NCBI GenBank assembly: GCA_028065725.1
Contig: JAPTVL010000468.1
Span: forward strand, 18,770 to 82,769
Origin: Betaproteobacteria bacterium
GTDB lineage: Bacteria > Pseudomonadota > Gammaproteobacteria > Burkholderiales > Rhodocyclaceae
Direction: 5' to 3'
DNA: 64,000 nucleotides
Of this stretch, positions 16,575 to 25,858 are shown in pieces. A model generated the notes under the pieces. It saw only the letters and a program-made list of their open reading frames with translations, had not been told where the DNA came from and searched no databases. A program made the position numbers and the translations under genes. The number at the start of each line of letters is the position of its first letter. Within the stretch, counting starts at the first letter, position 1.

Positions 16575-17777
16575 TTGAACCCTGAAACTCGCGGACTCGG
16601 ACTGACCCCGGCCACGGCAAGCGACTATCGGGAACTGGCGCGGCGGCGCCTGCCGCGCCATCTGTTCGATTATCTCGATGGTGCCGCCTACGACGAGGTA
16701 ACGGCAGCCGCAAACCGGCAAGCTTTCGCACGCCTGCGCCTGCGCCAGCGCGTCATGCGCGACGTCTCCCGGCTCACCCTGTCGACCCGCGTGCTGGGCC
16801 AGGAGCTCGCCCTGCCGCTGGTGCTGGCCCCGCTCGGCATTGCCGGCGTCATGGCGCGACGCGCCGAAGTGCAGGCCGTACGCGCCGCCGAGCAGGCCGG
16901 CGTGCCGTTCTGCGAATCGACCGTGTCGATCTGTTCGATCGAGGAGGTGCGCGCCGCCACCGCGGCGCCCTTCTGGTACCAGCTCTACGTCATGCGCGAC
17001 CGCGGCTACGCCCGGGATCTGCTGGCGCGGGCATCGGCTGCCGGCTGCCCGGTGCTGGTGCTGACGGTGGATCTCGCCGTGATGGGGGCGCGCTACCGCG
17101 ATGTGCGCAACGGCATGGGCGGCGCGCTGTCGCTCGGCGGCAAACTGACCAAGGCCTGGGACCTGCTCTCGCATCCGCGCTGGCTGCTCGACGTCGGCAT
17201 CCGCGGCAAGCCGCTGACCTTCGGCAACCTGACGGCGGCCGTGCCCGATGCCAGCAGCCTGCCGCAGTTCAAGGCCTGGGTGGATAGCCAGTTCGATCCG
17301 CGCGTGACCTGGCAGGATCTGGCCTGGGTGCGCGAAAACTGGCCGGGCAAGATCCTGCTCAAGGGTGTGCTCGACGTCGAGGATGCGCGTCTGGCCGCGT
17401 CGGCCGGCGCCGACGGCATCGTCGTCTCCAATCACGGCGGGCGGCAACTGGACAGCGTCGCTGCCAGCGCCGACGCCTTGCCCCGAATTGTCGACGCGGT
17501 CGGCGACAAGCTTGAAGTCCTGATGGACGGCGGCGTCAGGAACGGACTGGATGTAGTCAAGGCAATGGCGCTGGGCGCCAGGGCCTGCATGCTCGGTCGG
17601 GCCTGGGGCTATGCCGTCGCCGCCGGCGGCGAAGCCGGGGTCGCCCACATGCTGGCGACCATGCGCAGCGAAATCAGCGTGGCCCTGGCGCTGTGCGGTG
17701 TGACTGACATTGCTGCGCTCGGCCGTGAAGCCTTGCTCGACACCTGCCACGTAGCGGACCCGGAACGTCCGATCTGA
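16575..17777 (+). CDS. lldD: FMN-dependent 2-hydroxyacid dehydrogenase (LldD-like)
   Basis: A 400-residue TIM-barrel flavoprotein of the L-lactate dehydrogenase/glycolate oxidase family. It contains the DYLDGAAYDE start and the active-site block GIVVSNHGGRQLDSV with the catalytic His and Arg. The phosphate-binding end reads MDGGVRNGLDVVKAMALGA. The TTG at 16575 is chosen because GGGAGA lies about 6 bases upstream and because the family's N-terminus aligns there. L-lactate is the likeliest substrate; mandelate or another 2-hydroxyacid is possible. Confidence 0.88.
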   Translation: MNPETRGLGLTPATASDYRELARRRLPRHLFDYLDGAAYDEVTAAANRQAFARLRLRQRVMRDVSRLTLSTRVLGQELALPLVLAPLGIAGVMARRAEVQAVRAAEQAGVPFCESTVSICSIEEVRAATAAPFWYQLYVMRDRGYARDLLARASAAGCPVLVLTVDLAVMGARYRDVRNGMGGALSLGGKLTKAWDLLSHPRWLLDVGIRGKPLTFGNLTAAVPDASSLPQFKAWVDSQFDPRVTWQDLAWVRENWPGKILLKGVLDVEDARLAASAGADGIVVSNHGGRQLDSVAASADALPRIVDAVGDKLEVLMDGGVRNGLDVVKAMALGARACMLGRAWGYAVAAGGEAGVAHMLATMRSEISVALALCGVTDIAALGREALLDTCHVADPERPI

Positions 17778-17795
17778 GCGACTTCGCCCCCGCTT

Positions 17796-17819
17796 CGCCG
17801 TCGCGCCAGCGCCGACTCC
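17796..17819 (-). repeat. 24-bp dispersed intergenic element, copy
   Basis: This copy reads CGCCG-TCG-CGCCAGCGCCGACT on the plus strand. It lies 19 bases after the lldD-like stop. Confidence 0.7.
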
Positions 17820-17950
17820 TGTCGGTAGCCCGGCTTTGCCCTGAGGCCTGCGGCGCGCAGTCCGGCATTCGGAAAGAACAGCCGACAAATATGGCAAATA
17901 TATTACTATTGGCATATATTTAACATTATCCCAATGTGAAATAGGCGGAA

Positions 17951-17969
17951 GTTCGGGGTATCCCCGAAC
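17951..17969. promoter_or_regulatory. perfect inverted repeat in the hemerythrin leader
   Basis: GTTCGGGG-TAT-CCCCGAAC lies 24 bases before the hemerythrin start. Upstream (17885-17930) is an unusually AT-rich stretch containing two TGGCA...ATAT units about 20 bp apart, which may hold the promoter. The palindrome could be an operator or a leader hairpin. Confidence 0.5.
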
Positions 17970-17992
17970 AACAAAGCCCGGGAAAGACTGAA

Positions 17993-18469
17993 GTGAAGCA
18001 ATTATTGAACTGGACTCCCGATTTGAGCATGGGCATCGAAATCATCGACGCCCAGCATCGGCGCATCGTCGAATACATCAACCTGCTGCACGAAGCGCGC
18101 ATGCGGGGCGACAAGGATGCCATCGCCCGGGTCATCGAGGAACTGGTGGATTACACGCTGTCGCACTTCAGCGTCGAAGAAGCGCTGATGGAGCAGGCGC
18201 GCTATCCGTTTCTGGAACCCCACAAACGGGTGCATGAAGCCTTCGCCCGCCGCATCGGCGAATACCGGCAGCGCTTCAAACTGGATGAAGACACGGCAGT
18301 CGTCGCGACCGACTTGCAGAACACCCTGATTGTCTGGCTGATGGATCACATCAAGCGCGAGGACATGGATTACGGCCCGGCAGTGCGTGCCAGCCTCGGC
18401 GGGAACAATCTTACGCAAACCACGACAACGAAATCGGGTTGGCTGCGGCGGTTCTTCGGCGGCAAATAG
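17993..18469 (+). CDS. bacteriohemerythrin
   Basis: A 158-residue hemerythrin-like protein. The di-iron ligands are visible in order: the His of DAQHRRIVEY, HFSVEEALM, PHKRVHEAF, and HIKREDMDY near the end. Such proteins bind O2 reversibly and may supply or buffer oxygen in micro-oxic cells. A basic tail (WLRRFFGGK) follows. The GTG start has GGGAAAG 6 bases upstream. It is monocistronic. Confidence 0.9.
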   Translation: MKQLLNWTPDLSMGIEIIDAQHRRIVEYINLLHEARMRGDKDAIARVIEELVDYTLSHFSVEEALMEQARYPFLEPHKRVHEAFARRIGEYRQRFKLDEDTAVVATDLQNTLIVWLMDHIKREDMDYGPAVRASLGGNNLTQTTTTKSGWLRRFFGGK

Positions 18470-18558
18470 CCGGTCTGTTACCCAACCTCCGCAGGGTTGT
18501 CCGGCTGCCAGCAAAACCGGACTTCCGCAAATGCCGCTGGGCCAGTGCTGAGCGCGGA

Positions 18559-19071
18559 CTACTTGCGGCTGCGCACCGCCGCCAGGATGCCCTGCATCAG
18601 TGCCAGCGGCGTCGGCGGACAGCCGGAAATCCGCAGGTCGACGCCGATCACGTTCTCGATCGCACCGCAGCTCGCATAGCTCTCGCCGAACACGCCGCCG
18701 TTGCAGCCGCAGTCGCCCACCGCCACCACCAGCTTGGGATCGGGCGTGCAGTCATAGGCGATGCGCAGCGCGTTCTCCATGTTCTTGGTCACCGGCCCGG
18801 TGACCAGCAGCATGTCGGCGTGGCGCGGGCTGGCGACGAACTTGATGCCGCGCCCTTCGAGGTTGTAGTAGGGATTGTTGAGCGCGTGGATTTCCAGTTC
18901 GCAGCCGTTGCATGAACCGGCATCGACTTCGCGGATGGTCAGCGCACGGCCCAGCACGCGCAGTATCTCGTCGTGCAGCCGGTCGATCTCGCGCTGCGGC
19001 CCGCCCTCGGCGTCGGGCATCGGCTCGGTCAGGACGCCGGTACGGAAGATATGCCTGAGCAAGGGAATCAC
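18559..19071 (-). CDS. hyfI: Ehr/Hyf complex small subunit (HyfI/NuoB-like)
   Basis: A 170-residue protein that keeps the four cysteines of the N2-type 4Fe-4S cluster. These are in DAGSCNGCELEIHALNNPYY, VVAVGDCGCNGG and RISGCPPTP. The GTG at 19071 overlaps the stop of the large-subunit gene (GTGA). It is the last gene of a six-gene minus-strand operon. Because the large subunit has lost its NiFe ligands, this cluster cannot pass electrons to a hydrogenase centre. Confidence 0.88.
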   Translation of the reverse strand: MIPLLRHIFRTGVLTEPMPDAEGGPQREIDRLHDEILRVLGRALTIREVDAGSCNGCELEIHALNNPYYNLEGRGIKFVASPRHADMLLVTGPVTKNMENALRIAYDCTPDPKLVVAVGDCGCNGGVFGESYASCGAIENVIGVDLRISGCPPTPLALMQGILAAVRSRK

Positions 19072-20648
19072 AGATCGGCCCCGCTGTAGGAAAGATTGAA
19101 GGACTTGTTGATCAGCGGAAAATCGGGAACGATGTCCTTCATCACCGCGTGTTCCAGCGCCGGCCAGGCCTGCCACGAAGGATCGTGCGGATGCACGCGG
19201 GCCAGTCTGCCGTCGGCCCCGAACTCGACACCGACCAGCACCTCGCCGCGCCAGCCTTCGACCACGCCCACGCCGCCGGCGCCGGGTACGGGAACAATTT
19301 CAATCCGCGTTGCGCCGGCGACCATACCCGCGGCGATCATGCGCAGCAGGCGCAGCGACTCGAAAACTTCGTCGAAGCGCACCGCCACGCGCGCGGCGAC
19401 ATCGCCGCGCTCGTCGGTGGCCGGACGCACGCCCAGCGCGGCGTAGGGCGGCGGCGGCGTATAGTCCTGACGATGGGTGCGCCCGTCGAGCAGCATGCCG
19501 CTGGCGCGGGCGGCCATGCCGGACAAGGACAGTTCGCGCGCCAGCGCCGCATCGATGGCGCCGGTGGTGACGAAGCGATCCTGCAGCCCGGGGTGCTCGT
19601 CGTAAATTGCGCGCAACTTCCTCACCGAAGCTTCGATGACAGCGCACTGCTCGCCGATGGCGGCCAACGCCGCCGCATCGAGGTCAATGGCGACGCCGCC
19701 GGGAACGATGCGATCCATCATGAAGCGATGCCCGAAAATCTGCGCGTTAAGGCGCAGCCAGTCTTCCTTGAGGCGCAGGAACTGGGTCAGGCCGAAAGCA
19801 AAGGCGGCATCGTTGCCCAGCGCGCCCAGATCTCCCAGATGATTGGCGATCCGCTCGCGCTCCAGCATCAGCGCGCGCAGCAAGAGTGCCCGCGACGGCA
19901 CTTCGACGCCGCAGGCGGCCTCGACCGCATCGGCATAGGCCCAGGCGTAAGCGCAGGTGGAATCGCCGGACACGCGGCCGACCAGCTTGGCGCCGTGCGC
20001 CATGTCGGCGCCGACGAACAACTTTTCGACGCCCTTGTGCTGGTAGCCCAGCCGCTGCTCCAGGCGCAGGACGCGCTCGCCGACCACGGAAAAGCGGAAA
20101 TGGCCGGGCTCGATGATGCCGGCGTGTATGGGACCGACCGGAATTTCGTGCGCGCCCTCGCCGCCGACCTGGACGAAGTCGTAATCGCTGGGACGATTCT
20201 CGAAGCCGGCGCCCATGCCGACTTCATGCACCGCGTCGTGGCGCAGCGGATACCAGTCCGCCGGCCAGGCGCCGTGGCGCAGCCAGGGGCGCTGGTCGCT
20301 ACCGTCGCTGGCAATGCCGACCAGGTCGCGCACGGCGCGCTGCATGCGGTTGGCGGCGGGGAAAATGCCGGACAGGTCCGGATAGACCGGGCACTCGTCG
20401 CCGCTGGCCGCCAGGTCGAGGCTGAGCCAGAGCCAGCCTTCGTCGAGGGCAAACACGCAATGCAGGCGGTAAACGCCATCGCGCAACCTGTCGTCGCTGC
20501 CCCACAGCGCGGCCAGGCGGCCCTGGTGGCGATGGACCGAAATCGCGAAGCGCAGCATGTCCTCGCCGTCGGCGGCGCGACCGCGCCACACTGGCGCGCC
20601 GATGCCGGGCTGACGGACAAATTCGATGGGTTCGGCGTGAAAGATCAT
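19068..20648 (-). CDS. hyfG: Ehr large subunit: HyfG/NuoCD-like, all NiFe-ligand cysteines replaced
   Basis: A 526-residue fusion of a NuoC-like N-terminal part (1-130) with a NuoD/HycE-like catalytic-subunit fold. In group 4 hydrogenases the nickel ligands lie in RVCGIC and DPCYSC. Here the first reads RVSGDS (Ser227, Ser230). The end reads SFNLSYSGADL, so both C-terminal cysteines are also gone. The subunit is otherwise full length and well conserved. This fits the energy-converting-hydrogenase-related (Ehr) complexes, which lack hydrogenase activity. The electron donor and acceptor are unknown. Confidence 0.88.
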   Translation of the reverse strand: MIFHAEPIEFVRQPGIGAPVWRGRAADGEDMLRFAISVHRHQGRLAALWGSDDRLRDGVYRLHCVFALDEGWLWLSLDLAASGDECPVYPDLSGIFPAANRMQRAVRDLVGIASDGSDQRPWLRHGAWPADWYPLRHDAVHEVGMGAGFENRPSDYDFVQVGGEGAHEIPVGPIHAGIIEPGHFRFSVVGERVLRLEQRLGYQHKGVEKLFVGADMAHGAKLVGRVSGDSTCAYAWAYADAVEAACGVEVPSRALLLRALMLERERIANHLGDLGALGNDAAFAFGLTQFLRLKEDWLRLNAQIFGHRFMMDRIVPGGVAIDLDAAALAAIGEQCAVIEASVRKLRAIYDEHPGLQDRFVTTGAIDAALARELSLSGMAARASGMLLDGRTHRQDYTPPPPYAALGVRPATDERGDVAARVAVRFDEVFESLRLLRMIAAGMVAGATRIEIVPVPGAGGVGVVEGWRGEVLVGVEFGADGRLARVHPHDPSWQAWPALEHAVMKDIVPDFPLINKSFNLSYSGADL

Positions 20649-20650
20649 GA

Positions 20651-22102
20651 TCAGCCGAGCATGCGCGCGGCTTCATGGAACCAGCGCGTCAGATAGGGTG
20701 GAATGTAGAGCCCGAGCATCAGCACGATGCCCAGATGCAGGAACACCGGCGTGATGGCGGGCGCGTGCGGCAGGCGGCGCGCCTCGGTCTCGCCGAAGAC
20801 CATCGGCTGCACCTTGCCGAAGATCGCGGCAAACGCCACACCGAGCGCCAGCAGCAGGATCGGCGTGGCCCACGGAAAGTGCTTCATGGCATGGGTCAGG
20901 ATCATGAACTCGCTGGCGAAGACGCCGAAGGGCGGCATGCCGAGAATGGCCAGGGTACCCAGCATCATGCCCCAGCCGATCAGCGGATTGATCTTGATCA
21001 GGCCGCGGATATCGGCCATCAGCTGGGTACCGGTCTTCTGCGTGGCATGGCCGACGGCGAAGAAGATCGCCGACTTGGTCAGCGAATGCATGGTCATGTG
21101 CAGCAGGCCGGCGAAATTGGCCACCGGCCCGCCCATGCCGAAGGCGAAGGTGATAAGGCCCATGTGCTCGATCGACGAGTAGGCGAACATGCGCTTGACA
21201 TCCTTCTGCCGCGACAGGAAGAAGGCCGCGACCAGCAGCGTGAACAGGCCGAAACCGATCATCAGCTTGCCGGCAAATTCCCCCGGAATGGCGCCGTCGG
21301 CCAATACCTTGCAGCGCAGGATGGCGTACAGGGCGACGTTGAGCAGCAGGCCGGAGAGCACCGCCGAGACCGGCGTCGGCCCCTCGGCATGGGCATCGGG
21401 CAGCCAGTTGTGCAGCGGCGCGAGGCCCACCTTGGTGCCATAGCCGACCAGCAGGAAAATGAAGGACAGGGCCATGATGTTCGGTTCGAGCTGGCCCTTG
21501 ACGTCGATCAGGTGGGTCCACAGCAGCGCGTTGCCGGATTCGCCCAGCACACGCTCGGCGGCGAAGTAGAGCAGGATGGTGCCGAACAGCGCCTGGGCGA
21601 TGCCGACGCCGCAGAGGATGAAATATTTCCATGCTGCTTCGAGGCTGGCCGGCGTGCGGTAGAGCGAGACCAGCAGCACCGTGGTCAGCGTCGCGGCTTC
21701 CATCGCCACCCAGAGCAGACCGAGGTTGTTGGTGGTCAGCGCCGCCAGCATGGTGAACATGAACAGCTGATACATGCTCTTGTAGAGCCGCAGGCGCGGC
21801 GCACTGAGCTTGCCGTGCTCGCGCTCGTTCTTCATGTAGGGGCCGGAGAAGATGCTGGTGGTCAGCCCGACGAAAGCGGTCAGCGCGACGAAGAAGACAT
21901 TCAGCGAATCGATGAAGAACTGTTCGCCAAAAGCGAAGCGGGGCCCGTTGGCGACGATCTCGACGGTCAGGCCGGCGGCGGCGGCGAAGGTGCCGAGGCT
22001 GGCGATGATGTTGAGGTTGGGCGCCCAGGCACGTTCGCCGACCACGGTCAGCAGCGCACCGCTGACGAGAGGAATGACGAGCATCAAGACGAAGAAATCC
22101 AT
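20651..22102 (-). CDS. hyfF: Ehr/Hyf antiporter-like membrane subunit F (NuoN/L-like)
   Basis: A 483-residue membrane protein with about 14 helices. It has the proton-channel motifs of Mrp/NuoL/M/N proteins: VAMEAATLTTVLLVSLYR early, then LAPLHNWLPDAHAEGPTPVSA, and FAYSSIEHMGLI with its charged neighbours. The ATG at 22102 lies 5 bases after the hyfE stop. The longer open frame upstream is the shadow of hyfE. Its expected role is ion (H+ or Na+) translocation in the membrane arm. Confidence 0.88.
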   Translation of the reverse strand: MDFFVLMLVIPLVSGALLTVVGERAWAPNLNIIASLGTFAAAAGLTVEIVANGPRFAFGEQFFIDSLNVFFVALTAFVGLTTSIFSGPYMKNEREHGKLSAPRLRLYKSMYQLFMFTMLAALTTNNLGLLWVAMEAATLTTVLLVSLYRTPASLEAAWKYFILCGVGIAQALFGTILLYFAAERVLGESGNALLWTHLIDVKGQLEPNIMALSFIFLLVGYGTKVGLAPLHNWLPDAHAEGPTPVSAVLSGLLLNVALYAILRCKVLADGAIPGEFAGKLMIGFGLFTLLVAAFFLSRQKDVKRMFAYSSIEHMGLITFAFGMGGPVANFAGLLHMTMHSLTKSAIFFAVGHATQKTGTQLMADIRGLIKINPLIGWGMMLGTLAILGMPPFGVFASEFMILTHAMKHFPWATPILLLALGVAFAAIFGKVQPMVFGETEARRLPHAPAITPVFLHLGIVLMLGLYIPPYLTRWFHEAARMLG

Positions 22103-22107
22103 GGGCG

Positions 22108-22776
22108 TCAGTTGTCCTTCAGCCGTTCCATGTGATGGATGTCGAGGCTGTCGAACTGGTCGCGGATCTGGAAGAAGAACACGCCGAGGATGATGACGCC
22201 GACCAGCACGTCGAGCGCGATGCCGAGTTCGACCACCATCGGCATGCCGTAGGTGGCGCTGGTGGCGGCGAGAAACAGGCCGTTTTCCATCGACAGGAAG
22301 CCGACCACCTGGGTGATGGCCTTCTGCCGCGTGATCATCATCAGGAAGGCCAGCATCACCACCGCCAGGGCGATGCCGAGCGTGCCGCGGGTGATGGTGT
22401 GGGACAGTTCGGAGATCGGCAGCGCGACGTTGAAGGCGACCATGACCAGGACGATGCCGACCAGCATGGTGGTCGGGATGTTGATCAGCGCTTCGACTTC
22501 GCGCTTGACGTTGAGCTTGCGGATCAGGCGGTGCAGGATCCAGGGCAGCACCAGGGCCTTGAGCACCAGGGTCAGCCCCGCCGACCAGTAGAGGTGCGCC
22601 TGGCCGGTGCTCGCCGCCGCCACCAGCGTCGCCAGGCACAGGGTCAGACCCTGCAGGGCGAACAGGTTGACCAGGGCCGGCATGCGCCGCTGCGCCAACA
22701 TGGCGAAGGCCAGCAGCAGGATCACCGCGGCGAACAGGTTGATCAGCTGGGCCGAAAAGGGAATCGCCGAATTCAT
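22108..22776 (-). CDS. hyfE: Ehr/Hyf membrane subunit E (MnhC/NuoK-like)
   Basis: A 222-residue protein with about six membrane helices. It has the HyfE signatures LVLKALVLPWILHRLI, ITRQKAITQVVGFLSMENGLFL and VELGIALDVLVGVIILG. The ATG at 22776 overlaps the hyfC stop (ATGA), which fixes the start. It belongs to the membrane arm between the HyfF-like and HyfC-like subunits. Confidence 0.87.
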   Translation of the reverse strand: MNSAIPFSAQLINLFAAVILLLAFAMLAQRRMPALVNLFALQGLTLCLATLVAAASTGQAHLYWSAGLTLVLKALVLPWILHRLIRKLNVKREVEALINIPTTMLVGIVLVMVAFNVALPISELSHTITRGTLGIALAVVMLAFLMMITRQKAITQVVGFLSMENGLFLAATSATYGMPMVVELGIALDVLVGVIILGVFFFQIRDQFDSLDIHHMERLKDN

Positions 22777-23729
22777 ACCCTGCTTTCCAGCAGCATGCGC
22801 ACCAGCAGGCCGAGCACCGCCAGCATGAAGGCGGTGCCGAGGAATTCCGGCGCACGGAAAATACGCATCTTGGCGTTGATGGTCTCTATGGTCGCAAGCA
22901 GAAAACCGCCGATGGCCAGTTTGACCAGCAGCAACGGAATCGCGGCCAGCAGAGCGAGAAAATTGTCGCCGGCGGCGATGCCCCAGGGGAAGAACAACGC
23001 CAGACCGAGGCAGGAATAGGCGTAGAGCTTGAGGCTGGCGGCCCACTCGATCAGCGCCAGATGACGGCCCGAATATTCGAGGATCATGGCTTCGTGGATC
23101 ATGGTCAGTTCGAGGTGGGTGGCCGGGTTGTCCACCGGCACGCGGGCGTTCTCGGCGAAGGAGACGAAGGTGAAGGCAATCCCGGCGAAGGCCAGGCTGG
23201 GATAGATCACCAGGTCGCGATGCGCCAGTGTGTCGACGATGATCGGCAGCGAGGTCGATTGGGCGATCATGGCCAGCGTGAAAATCACCATCAGCAAGGC
23301 CGGCTCGGCGAGGAAGCCGACCAGCATTTCGCGCCGTCCGCCGAGGCTGCCGAAGGAGGTGCCGACGTCCATCGCCGCCAGCGAGATGAAAATGCGCGCC
23401 AGGCCGAACACGCCGACCAGCGCCAAAGCGTCGGCGGCGGGCGCCAGCGGCAGGTCGGTCGACAGGCTGGGAATGATGGCGCAGGCCAGCACCATGCAAC
23501 CGAAGACGACGAAAGGCGCACTGCGGAACAGCGACGAAGCGCCATGCGCCAGCACCACGTCCTTGTGGAACAGCTTCTGCAGCTGGTAGTAGGGCAGCAG
23601 CAGTGGCGGCGCGGTACGGCTCTGGAACCAGGCGCGGCATTGCCCGACCCAGCCCGACAAGAGCGGCGCCAGCACCAATGCCAGCACGATGGCGAATGCC
23701 TGACCGAAGAGTCCGGAAATACTTATCAT
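22773..23729 (-). CDS. hyfC: Ehr/Hyf membrane subunit C (NuoH/HycD-like)
   Basis: A 318-residue membrane protein of the NuoH family, which couples the soluble arm to the ion channels. It contains LLLPYYQLQKLFHKD, FAENARVPVDNPATHLELTM and the IHEAMILEYSG loop typical of HycD/HyfC. It overlaps both neighbours by 4 bases (ATGA), evidence of a tightly coupled operon. Confidence 0.9.
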   Translation of the reverse strand: MISISGLFGQAFAIVLALVLAPLLSGWVGQCRAWFQSRTAPPLLLPYYQLQKLFHKDVVLAHGASSLFRSAPFVVFGCMVLACAIIPSLSTDLPLAPAADALALVGVFGLARIFISLAAMDVGTSFGSLGGRREMLVGFLAEPALLMVIFTLAMIAQSTSLPIIVDTLAHRDLVIYPSLAFAGIAFTFVSFAENARVPVDNPATHLELTMIHEAMILEYSGRHLALIEWAASLKLYAYSCLGLALFFPWGIAAGDNFLALLAAIPLLLVKLAIGGFLLATIETINAKMRIFRAPEFLGTAFMLAVLGLLVRMLLESRV

Positions 23730-25735
23730 GGCCTGGCCACCAAGAGCAGCACCAGCAGCGTGACGAAGCTATACATCAGGTACACGGCGATGCGTCCGCC
23801 CTGCAGGGCGACAATCAGGGTCGACACCCTGCCCGCCGTTTTCGCCAGCGGCAGGTAGAGCCAGTGCCAGAAGTGGTCCTCGACCTTGACGCTGTAATAC
23901 GGCCGGGTGTCGCGCGCCGTCGGAAAGTGGCGCTGCATGCGGAACATCGGCTCGAAGATGCGGCGGATCGGCTGCGAAAAACCTTCCGCGGTATCCTGCG
24001 CGCGCGGCCCCTGGAAGTAATAGCCGCAGTCCCAGGCACTGGTGCGGCGCACCCGGCCGTGATACAGGTGGCGCACCAGCCAGCGGCCGAACAGCAGCGT
24101 CGCGGTTATGGTGACGAGGAATATTATCGGCTCGTAGCTGGCACGCTCCGGCGAGATCGGCGCCAGCATCCACCAGCCCTGCTCATTGAGCTTGTCGGCC
24201 AGCCCGGTGCCCAGCAGCTGGCGCGTCGCCGCGTCGATGCGCGCAATCACGGTCGAGGGCAGGATGCCCAGCAGCAGCGTGATCAGCGCCAGCCAGACCA
24301 GACCGAGCTTTTCCCAGGTGCCCGCGTCGTGGGCATCCTTGAGCCCCGGCTCGCGCATCTGGCCGAGGAAAATGATGCCGTAGAACTTGACCATGGCGAA
24401 ACCGGCCAGCGCCGCGACCAGTGCCACCAGCGCCGCCGCCACCGGTACCACCATGTTGAGCCAGGGATGCGGCAGGCCCGGCGAGAACAGGAAGCTTTGC
24501 AGCAGCAGCCACTCCGAGACGAAGCCCGACAGCGGCGGCAGGCCGGCGCTGGCGATCACCCCGGCCAGCGCCAGCCAGGCCACCCAGGGCATGCGATGGA
24601 TCAGCCCGCCAAGCTTGCCCAGGCTGCGCTCCCTGGTGGCATGCAGCACCGAACCGGTGCACAGGAACAGCAGGCTCTTGAACGCCGAATGCGCCAGGCA
24701 GTGGTAGAGCACGGCAGTCATGGCCAGCGCCGCCAGCGCCTCCATGCGATAGGCATGGAAGATCAGGGTCAGGCCGATGCCGACCGCGATCAGGCCGATG
24801 TTCTCGATCGAGGAATAGGCCAGCAACCGTTTCATGTCGCTTTGCACCGTGCTGTAGAGCACGCCAAACAGTGCCGTGACCAGACCGACCACCAGCGCGA
24901 CCACGCCCCACCACCAGATCGTCGTATGCACCAGGTCGAAGCTCACGCGCAGCAGGCCGTAAATGGCGGTCTTCAGCATCACGCCACTCATCATCGCCGA
25001 CACCGGCGAGGGCGCGGCCGGGTGCGCTTCCGGCAGCCAGACATGCAGCGGCACCAGTCCGGCCTTGGCGCCGAAGCCGACCAGCGCCAGCAGGAAGGCG
25101 GCCGAGGTCCAGAACGGCGAGAGCTGCTGGGCGCGCATGCCGGCGAAGCTGTAATCGCCGGCACCGCCAGTCATCACGCCGAAGCAAAGCAGGATGGCGA
25201 TGGCGCCGATGTGGGCGATCAGCAGGTAGAGGAAGCCGGCGCGGCGGATTTCTTCGTGGCGGTGATCGGTGGTGACCAGGAAGAAGGACGCCAGCGCCAT
25301 GCTTTCCCAGGCCACCATGAAGGCATAGGCATCGTCCGCCAGCAATACCATCAGCATACTGGCGAGGAAGACATGGTATTCCAGGCACAGCACGCCGGGC
25401 GCGGTGCCTTCGCCCTTGCGGAAATACCCGGCAGCGAAAATCGAAATGCCGGCCGGGACGAACCCGAGCAGCACGGCGAACACGGCGGACAGATTGTCCA
25501 AACGCAGGTGGAAGGGCAGATCGGGCAGGCCGACGACCAGCACCGCGGTCTGCGCCTGGCCGCCGAGCGAATTTAGCGCCACCGCGCCGACGCCGAGGCC
25601 GACCACGGCGCCCAGGGGAAACAACGTCTTGCTGATGAAGCGCGTGTTGCGCGGCGCGACCAGCCCGAGCAGGCCGATTGCCAGCCAGAGGCAGGCAGCA
25701 ATCAGCAGGGCGTCGATGGGCAGGAAGCTGGTCAT
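23726..25735 (-). CDS. hyfB: Ehr/Hyf antiporter-like membrane subunit B (NuoL-like)
   Basis: A 669-residue polytopic protein with antiporter motifs MVAWESMALASFFLV, KAGLVPLHVWLPEAHPAAPSPVSA and LLAYSSIENIGLI. It also has a long C-terminal extension carrying YYSVKVEDHFWHWLY, as in HyfB/HycC proteins. It is the first gene of the operon; no ribosome site is evident before its ATG. Genes for the ferredoxin-like HyfA and HyfH subunits and for HyfD are absent here. Confidence 0.9.
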   Translation of the reverse strand: MTSFLPIDALLIAACLWLAIGLLGLVAPRNTRFISKTLFPLGAVVGLGVGAVALNSLGGQAQTAVLVVGLPDLPFHLRLDNLSAVFAVLLGFVPAGISIFAAGYFRKGEGTAPGVLCLEYHVFLASMLMVLLADDAYAFMVAWESMALASFFLVTTDHRHEEIRRAGFLYLLIAHIGAIAILLCFGVMTGGAGDYSFAGMRAQQLSPFWTSAAFLLALVGFGAKAGLVPLHVWLPEAHPAAPSPVSAMMSGVMLKTAIYGLLRVSFDLVHTTIWWWGVVALVVGLVTALFGVLYSTVQSDMKRLLAYSSIENIGLIAVGIGLTLIFHAYRMEALAALAMTAVLYHCLAHSAFKSLLFLCTGSVLHATRERSLGKLGGLIHRMPWVAWLALAGVIASAGLPPLSGFVSEWLLLQSFLFSPGLPHPWLNMVVPVAAALVALVAALAGFAMVKFYGIIFLGQMREPGLKDAHDAGTWEKLGLVWLALITLLLGILPSTVIARIDAATRQLLGTGLADKLNEQGWWMLAPISPERASYEPIIFLVTITATLLFGRWLVRHLYHGRVRRTSAWDCGYYFQGPRAQDTAEGFSQPIRRIFEPMFRMQRHFPTARDTRPYYSVKVEDHFWHWLYLPLAKTAGRVSTLIVALQGGRIAVYLMYSFVTLLVLLLVARP

Positions 25736-25778
25736 TTTTTGTACAGTGGCGAGGCGAATTTTAGCAGCCGGACCCGGT

Positions 25779-25802
25779 CACCGTGCCGCCGGCGCCGACT
25801 TT
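25779..25802 (-). repeat. 24-bp dispersed intergenic element, copy
   Basis: This copy (CACCG-TGC-CGCCGGCGCCGACT) lies between the hyfB-like start and the end of the SulP gene. The 123-bp gap must also hold the hyfB promoter, which I cannot point to. Confidence 0.65.
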
Positions 25803-25858
25803 TGCCGGCGGCCTCCCGCCGCCTGATTCCATCTTCATGCGATGCAGCATCTGCCGGA

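Noticed and set aside
19149..20696. 515-residue plus-strand open frame opposite the hyfG-like gene
   Set aside because: It is the shadow of a clearly homologous gene in GC-rich DNA.
18559..25735. Functional group 4 NiFe hydrogenase (Hyf/formate hydrogenlyase)
   Set aside because: All four NiFe-ligand cysteines of the large subunit are replaced, and no formate dehydrogenase or maturation genes are nearby.
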